In this document: positions 50,201-53,014 of the stretch, in pieces | Layout of the letters: each line of letters begins with the position of its first letter | How positions within the stretch are numbered: position 1 is the stretch's first letter | Source of the DNA: an uncultured Clostridia bacterium | Lineage (GTDB): Bacteria > Bacillota > Clostridia > Christensenellales > Aristaeellaceae | Length of the DNA stretch: 53,014 nucleotides | NCBI GenBank assembly: GCA_934663625.1 | Contig: CAKUKP010000005.1 | Coordinates: forward strand, 1-53,014 | Direction: 5' to 3' | Notes under the pieces: generated by a model | Told to the model about the DNA's origin: nothing | Databases searched by the model: none | Seen by the model: only the letters and a program-made list of their open reading frames with translations | Made by a program: the position numbers and the translations under genes

Positions 50201-51484
50201 TTATTCCGCGTTGTTCTTCAGGAAGTCCACGGTCTTCTGCAGGGCGGCGATTTCCGCGAAGTATTCCTTATCGCCGTCGGACAGCATCGCCTTGAATTCG
50301 TCCAGCGTCTTTTTGTTCTGATCGGCGTACTTCTGGATTTCCGCATCGGTTTCCGCTTCGTCCGCCTTGATCTGCTCCGCATTCTTTACGGCCTCCAGAA
50401 CCAGCTGGCTCTTTACGCGGTCGGCGGCGGGCTGCTTGTACATTTCACGCACCTGTTCGCGGGTCTGGCCGGTGTACTTGAAGTAATCGTCCAGCTTCAT
50501 GCCCTGATACGCCATGCGCATTTCCATATCGCGCAGCATGCTGTCGATCTGATCTTCGATCATCGCCTGCGGGATATCTACGGTCGCGTTTTCGCACACC
50601 TTTTCCAGCACTTCGTTTTCAAATGCGGTTTCGGCGCGGTTCTCCGCCTGCTTTTCCAGCTTTTCGCGGATTTCGGTCTTGTATTCTTCAACGGTGTTGG
50701 CGGTTTCGGAAACTTCCTTTACGAAGTCCTCGTCCAGTTCCGGCATTTCCTTTTCGCGGATGCCGTTTACGTGTACGTGGAATACGGCTTCCTTACCGGC
50801 CAGATCTTCGCTGTGGTATTCGGTGGGGAAGGTAACGTTTACATCCACGTCCGCGCCGATTTCCGCGCCGACCAGCTGATCCTCAAAGCCGGGGATGAAG
50901 CTGCCGCTGCCCAGAACCAGTTCCTGATTATCGGCGGTGCCGCCGGCGAACTGTTCTTCGCCCACGAAGCCCGCGTAATTGATGTTCACCTGATCATCCA
51001 GCTTGGCGGGACGGCCTTCGACCTCTACCCAGCGGGAGGCGCGGTCGCGTGCGCGCTCGATTTCGGCCTTGACGTCGTCCTCGGTCACTTCGTCAACGGT
51101 CTTTACGATGCCCAGATTCTTGTATGCGCCCAGTTCAACGTCGGGACGAACGAACACTTCTACGGTGAACTTCAGTTCCTTGCCGCGGCCGATTTCCTGA
51201 ACGTCCAGTTCGGGACGATCCACGACCTCAACGTTGTGTTCCTTCAGCGCCGCCTGATAGATTTCGGGGAAGATCGCATCGAAAGCTTCCTCATAAAATA
51301 CTTCGGGGCCGTAGTGATTTTCGATCACCTTCATCGGCGCCTTGCCTCTGCGGAAGCCGGGGATGTTGATCTTTTTCACCATCTTCAGGTATGCCTTCTT
51401 GATGCCTTCCTCAAACTTTTCGGGTTCCACGGTGAAGCCCAGCTTTACCTTATTGGAAGACAGCTTTTCAAACGTAGTGGTCAT
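50201..51484 (-). CDS. tig: Trigger factor, ribosome-associated chaperone
   Basis: 427 residues; binds at the ribosomal exit tunnel and shields nascent chains. The ribosome-docking signature IPGFRRGKAPMKVIENHYG is in the N-terminal domain. An FKBP-type prolyl isomerase domain (about 155-240, NINYAGFVGEEQFAGG...) and a helical C-terminal domain follow. GGAGGA precedes the ATG at 51484. Order tig-clpP-clpX is conserved in Firmicutes. Confidence 0.97.
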   Translation of the reverse strand: MTTTFEKLSSNKVKLGFTVEPEKFEEGIKKAYLKMVKKINIPGFRRGKAPMKVIENHYGPEVFYEEAFDAIFPEIYQAALKEHNVEVVDRPELDVQEIGRGKELKFTVEVFVRPDVELGAYKNLGIVKTVDEVTEDDVKAEIERARDRASRWVEVEGRPAKLDDQVNINYAGFVGEEQFAGGTADNQELVLGSGSFIPGFEDQLVGAEIGADVDVNVTFPTEYHSEDLAGKEAVFHVHVNGIREKEMPELDEDFVKEVSETANTVEEYKTEIREKLEKQAENRAETAFENEVLEKVCENATVDIPQAMIEDQIDSMLRDMEMRMAYQGMKLDDYFKYTGQTREQVREMYKQPAADRVKSQLVLEAVKNAEQIKADEAETDAEIQKYADQNKKTLDEFKAMLSDGDKEYFAEIAALQKTVDFLKNNAE

Positions 51485-51530
51485 GGAATGATTCCTCCTG
51501 CAATATCGATAAACAAATTCATTCTGAACA

Positions 51531-51559
51531 AGTTTAGCACAATCCATACAATATTTCAA
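51531..51559 (-). promoter_or_regulatory. tig promoter
   Basis: Minus strand: TTGAAA (51554-51559), 17 bases, TAAACT (51531-51536) with TG in front. The leader is about 40 bases. Confidence 0.75.
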
Positions 51560-51715
51560 CGGAGTAAGGTAAAAGCTGGATGAAGAATTGTAAATATCCC
51601 GCGGCGCGGCGGCGCGCGCCGGCGAATCGTTTCCAATTTATAAAGGAATGGAAGTCTTATAAGAGGATGCAATTCCGCCGCGCCTGTTAAAAAACAGATA
51701 TATGAAAAGAAATGA

Positions 51716-51744
51716 TTGACACGGGCGCGCATATCTGCTATAAT
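51716..51744 (+). promoter_or_regulatory. rplJL promoter
   Basis: TTGACA (51716-51721), 17 bases, TATAAT (51739-51744) with TG before it: the strongest promoter in the window, as expected for ribosomal protein genes. Bases 51560-51715 upstream hold GC-rich sequence without a gene. Confidence 0.92.
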
Positions 51745-51750
51745 CTGTCA

Positions 51751-51919
51751 TGGCTTAAAAAGTCTTATGTGCCATAGACAGCGAGTGCGAAAGCGTAATG
51801 ACCCGATCCGATGGATCGATCGCTCGCCGAGGCGCATCGGTTGTGATCATCACCGCCCTTGCGTCTTGCGCAAGGGCTTTTTCTGTCCGACTCTGGACGG
51901 GAATGTGAGGTGTTTAATA
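51751..51919 (+). promoter_or_regulatory. L10(L12)4-type leader of rplJL
   Basis: Leader of about 170 bases with several pairable stretches (GCGAGTGCGAAAGCG, GATCCGATGGATC, GATCATCACC) before a terminator-like stem. In other bacteria the L10-L12 complex binds this leader and shuts off its own synthesis. The assignment rests on position and the attenuator; I cannot verify the kink-turn details. Confidence 0.7.
51855..51882 (+). terminator. Attenuator in the rplJL leader
   Basis: GCCCTTGCG (51855-51863) pairs with CGCAAGGGC (51869-51877), then TTTTTCTG. It sits about 40 bases before the rplJ start, so transcription must read through it. Confidence 0.85.
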
Positions 51920-52423
51920 ATGTCCAATGCAAAGATTCTTGAAAACAAGAAAACGATCGTCGCCAATATCAAAGAAAAGTTTGAAAAGGCGCAGACCGTA
52001 GTTCTGGTAGACTATCGCGGCCTGACCGTGGCCGAGGATACCGAACTGCGCAACCAGCTCCGTCAGGCGGGCGTTGAATACGAGGTTCTGAAGAACACGA
52101 TGATCAACATCGCCACGAAGGATATGGGTTACGAAGGTCTGGCGGCGCATCTGGAGGGACCGACCGCGGTTGCCTTCGGCATGACCGATATGATCGCCCC
52201 CGCGAAGATCCTGAGCGATTTTGCCAAGAAGACCAAGAAGATGACCATCAAGTGCGGCATCTGCGACGGCGCTTTCCTGGATGAAGCGGGCGTACAGGCT
52301 CTGGCAAACCTGCCGAGCAAGGAGGTTCTCATCGCGAAGATCATGGGCAGCATGATGAGTGCTGTATCCAAGTTCGTATACTGCGTGGAGGCGCTCCGCA
52401 AGAAGCAGGCTGGCGAAGAATAA
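51920..52423 (+). CDS. rplJ: 50S ribosomal protein L10
   Basis: 167 residues; anchors L7/L12 dimers to the ribosomal stalk. Family blocks: KFEKAQTVVLVDYRGLTVAEDTELRNQLR, YEVLKNTMINIA, and the C-terminal helix that binds L12. GAGGTG precedes the ATG at 51920; the upstream open frame is leader. Confidence 0.97.
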   Translation: MSNAKILENKKTIVANIKEKFEKAQTVVLVDYRGLTVAEDTELRNQLRQAGVEYEVLKNTMINIATKDMGYEGLAAHLEGPTAVAFGMTDMIAPAKILSDFAKKTKKMTIKCGICDGAFLDEAGVQALANLPSKEVLIAKIMGSMMSAVSKFVYCVEALRKKQAGEE

Positions 52424-52471
52424 TCGCCGCCTAACCAATCATCAACATTGAATTTAATGGAGGATATTACC

Positions 52472-52843
52472 ATGACGAATGCAGAAATCATCGCCGCAAT
52501 CGAAGGCATGACGATCCTTGAGCTGGCTGATCTGGTCAAGGAAATGGAAGAAAAGTTCGGCGTTTCCGCCGCAGCTCCCGTAGTAGCGGGCGGCGCAGTG
52601 GCAGCCGCAGCTGAAGCAGTTGAAGAAAAGACCGAGTTCGACGTCATCCTGAAGGAAGCCGGCGCCAAGAAGCTCAACGTAATCAAGATCGTCCGCGAAG
52701 TAAAGCCGGGTCTGGGCCTGAAGGAAGCCAAGGAACTGGTTGACGGCGCACCCTCCACGCTGGCTGAAGGCGTTGCCAAGGAAGCCGCTGAGGAAATGAA
52801 GAAGAAGTTCGAAGAAGCCGGCGCTGTGATCGAAATCAAGTAA
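52472..52843 (+). CDS. rplL: 50S ribosomal protein L7/L12
   Basis: 123 residues; mobile stalk protein that recruits translation GTPases. N-terminal dimerisation helices (AAIEGMTILELADLVKEMEEKFGV), an Ala/Glu-rich hinge and the C-terminal factor-binding domain (KKLNVIKIVREVKPGLGLKEAKELVDGAPS) are all present. GGAGG precedes the ATG. No terminator follows before the palindromic element at 52861, so transcription may go on to rpoB beyond the window. Confidence 0.97.
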   Translation: MTNAEIIAAIEGMTILELADLVKEMEEKFGVSAAAPVVAGGAVAAAAEAVEEKTEFDVILKEAGAKKLNVIKIVREVKPGLGLKEAKELVDGAPSTLAEGVAKEAAEEMKKKFEEAGAVIEIK

Positions 52844-52860
52844 TCGGTTCGTAAGATCAG

Positions 52861-53008
52861 TAAACGTTGAGAAACGCTGCAAGGCGAGGAGACAAGCGCA
52901 GAAGGGAGGGCACATACTCAGGTATATAACCGACCTTGTGCGCGCAGACGACGAAGCAAGCAGAAATTCGAATGAATTTCTGCGGTTGCAGATGTTTATC
53001 AACGTTTA
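52861..53008. repeat. Palindromic element downstream of rplL
   Basis: 148 bases bounded by TAAACGTTGA (52861-52870) and TCAACGTTTA (52999-53008), a perfect ten-base inverted repeat. Inside are GCGCAGAAGG/CCTTGTGCGC (52896-52905, 52934-52943, nine of ten pairs), ATAC-TCAG-GTAT (52914-52925) and GCAGAAATTC/GAATTTCTGC (52960-52983). It could be a small mobile element or an intercistronic RNA structure. No gene is visible. Confidence 0.7.
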
Positions 53009-53014
53009 GAAGGC

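Overview
The window (53,014 bases, GC-rich, about 57% by eye) looks like a chromosomal segment of a Gram-positive gut or rumen Clostridia. This rests on three things: the Bacillus/Clostridium order rimP-nusA-ylxR-ylxQ-infB-rbfA-nrnA-truB-ribF-rpsO-pnp-ymxG; a short NusA and a PolA without proofreading residues; and strong purine-rich ribosome binding sites with TTGACA/TATAAT promoters at 17-base spacing. Secreted proteins share signal peptides of the MKKIL...AxAE type. A Christensenellales-like lineage is my guess from style and cannot be proved here. There are no rRNA or tRNA genes, transposases, phage genes or CRISPR arrays.

Layout. 1-4165: a ribose/galactose-type ABC importer (binding protein, double ATPase, permease) with its own promoter and terminator. 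4349-9998: a surface cluster of unknown function: a membrane-anchored lamin-tail/CotH-kinase protein, a VTC-fold protein, a DUF4956 membrane protein and a second lamin-tail protein that stops mid-domain. 9999-10832: a repeat island of chained perfect hairpins. 10890-11905: a GNAT acetyltransferase and a small anchored protein of unknown function. 12043-17566: polA-coaE-lytic transglycosylase-orphan peptide-binding protein. 17572-21431: a leftward operon (alpha/beta hydrolase, SpoU methyltransferase, YwlG-like protein, heparinase-like protein). 21528-22945: murA. 23001-35342: the large transcription/translation operon, with a leader attenuator before rimP, an internal terminator after infB and large hairpins between rpsO and pnp. 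35343-36196: a second repeat island. 36197-36946: a DUF554 membrane protein. 37028-41524: leftward iron/phosphonate-type ABC importer. 41609-46941: leftward sugar ABC importer with a TIM-barrel hydrolase-like protein. 47074-48073: secreted alpha/beta hydrolase. 48130-51559: tig, clpP, clpX. 51716-52843: rplJ-rplL behind an L10-type leader. 52861-53008: a palindromic element at the right edge.

How parts work together: the two sugar-type importers and the TIM-barrel and heparinase-like proteins suggest a saccharide scavenger. tig-clpP-clpX is a proteostasis block. The 23-35 kb operon couples transcription elongation, initiation, ribosome maturation and RNA decay, with several visible RNA control points.

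The best candidates for something undescribed are the CotH/VTC/DUF4956/lamin-tail cluster, and the two repeat islands, in which repeat copies keep their flanks and loops but carry different, still complementary, hairpin arms.
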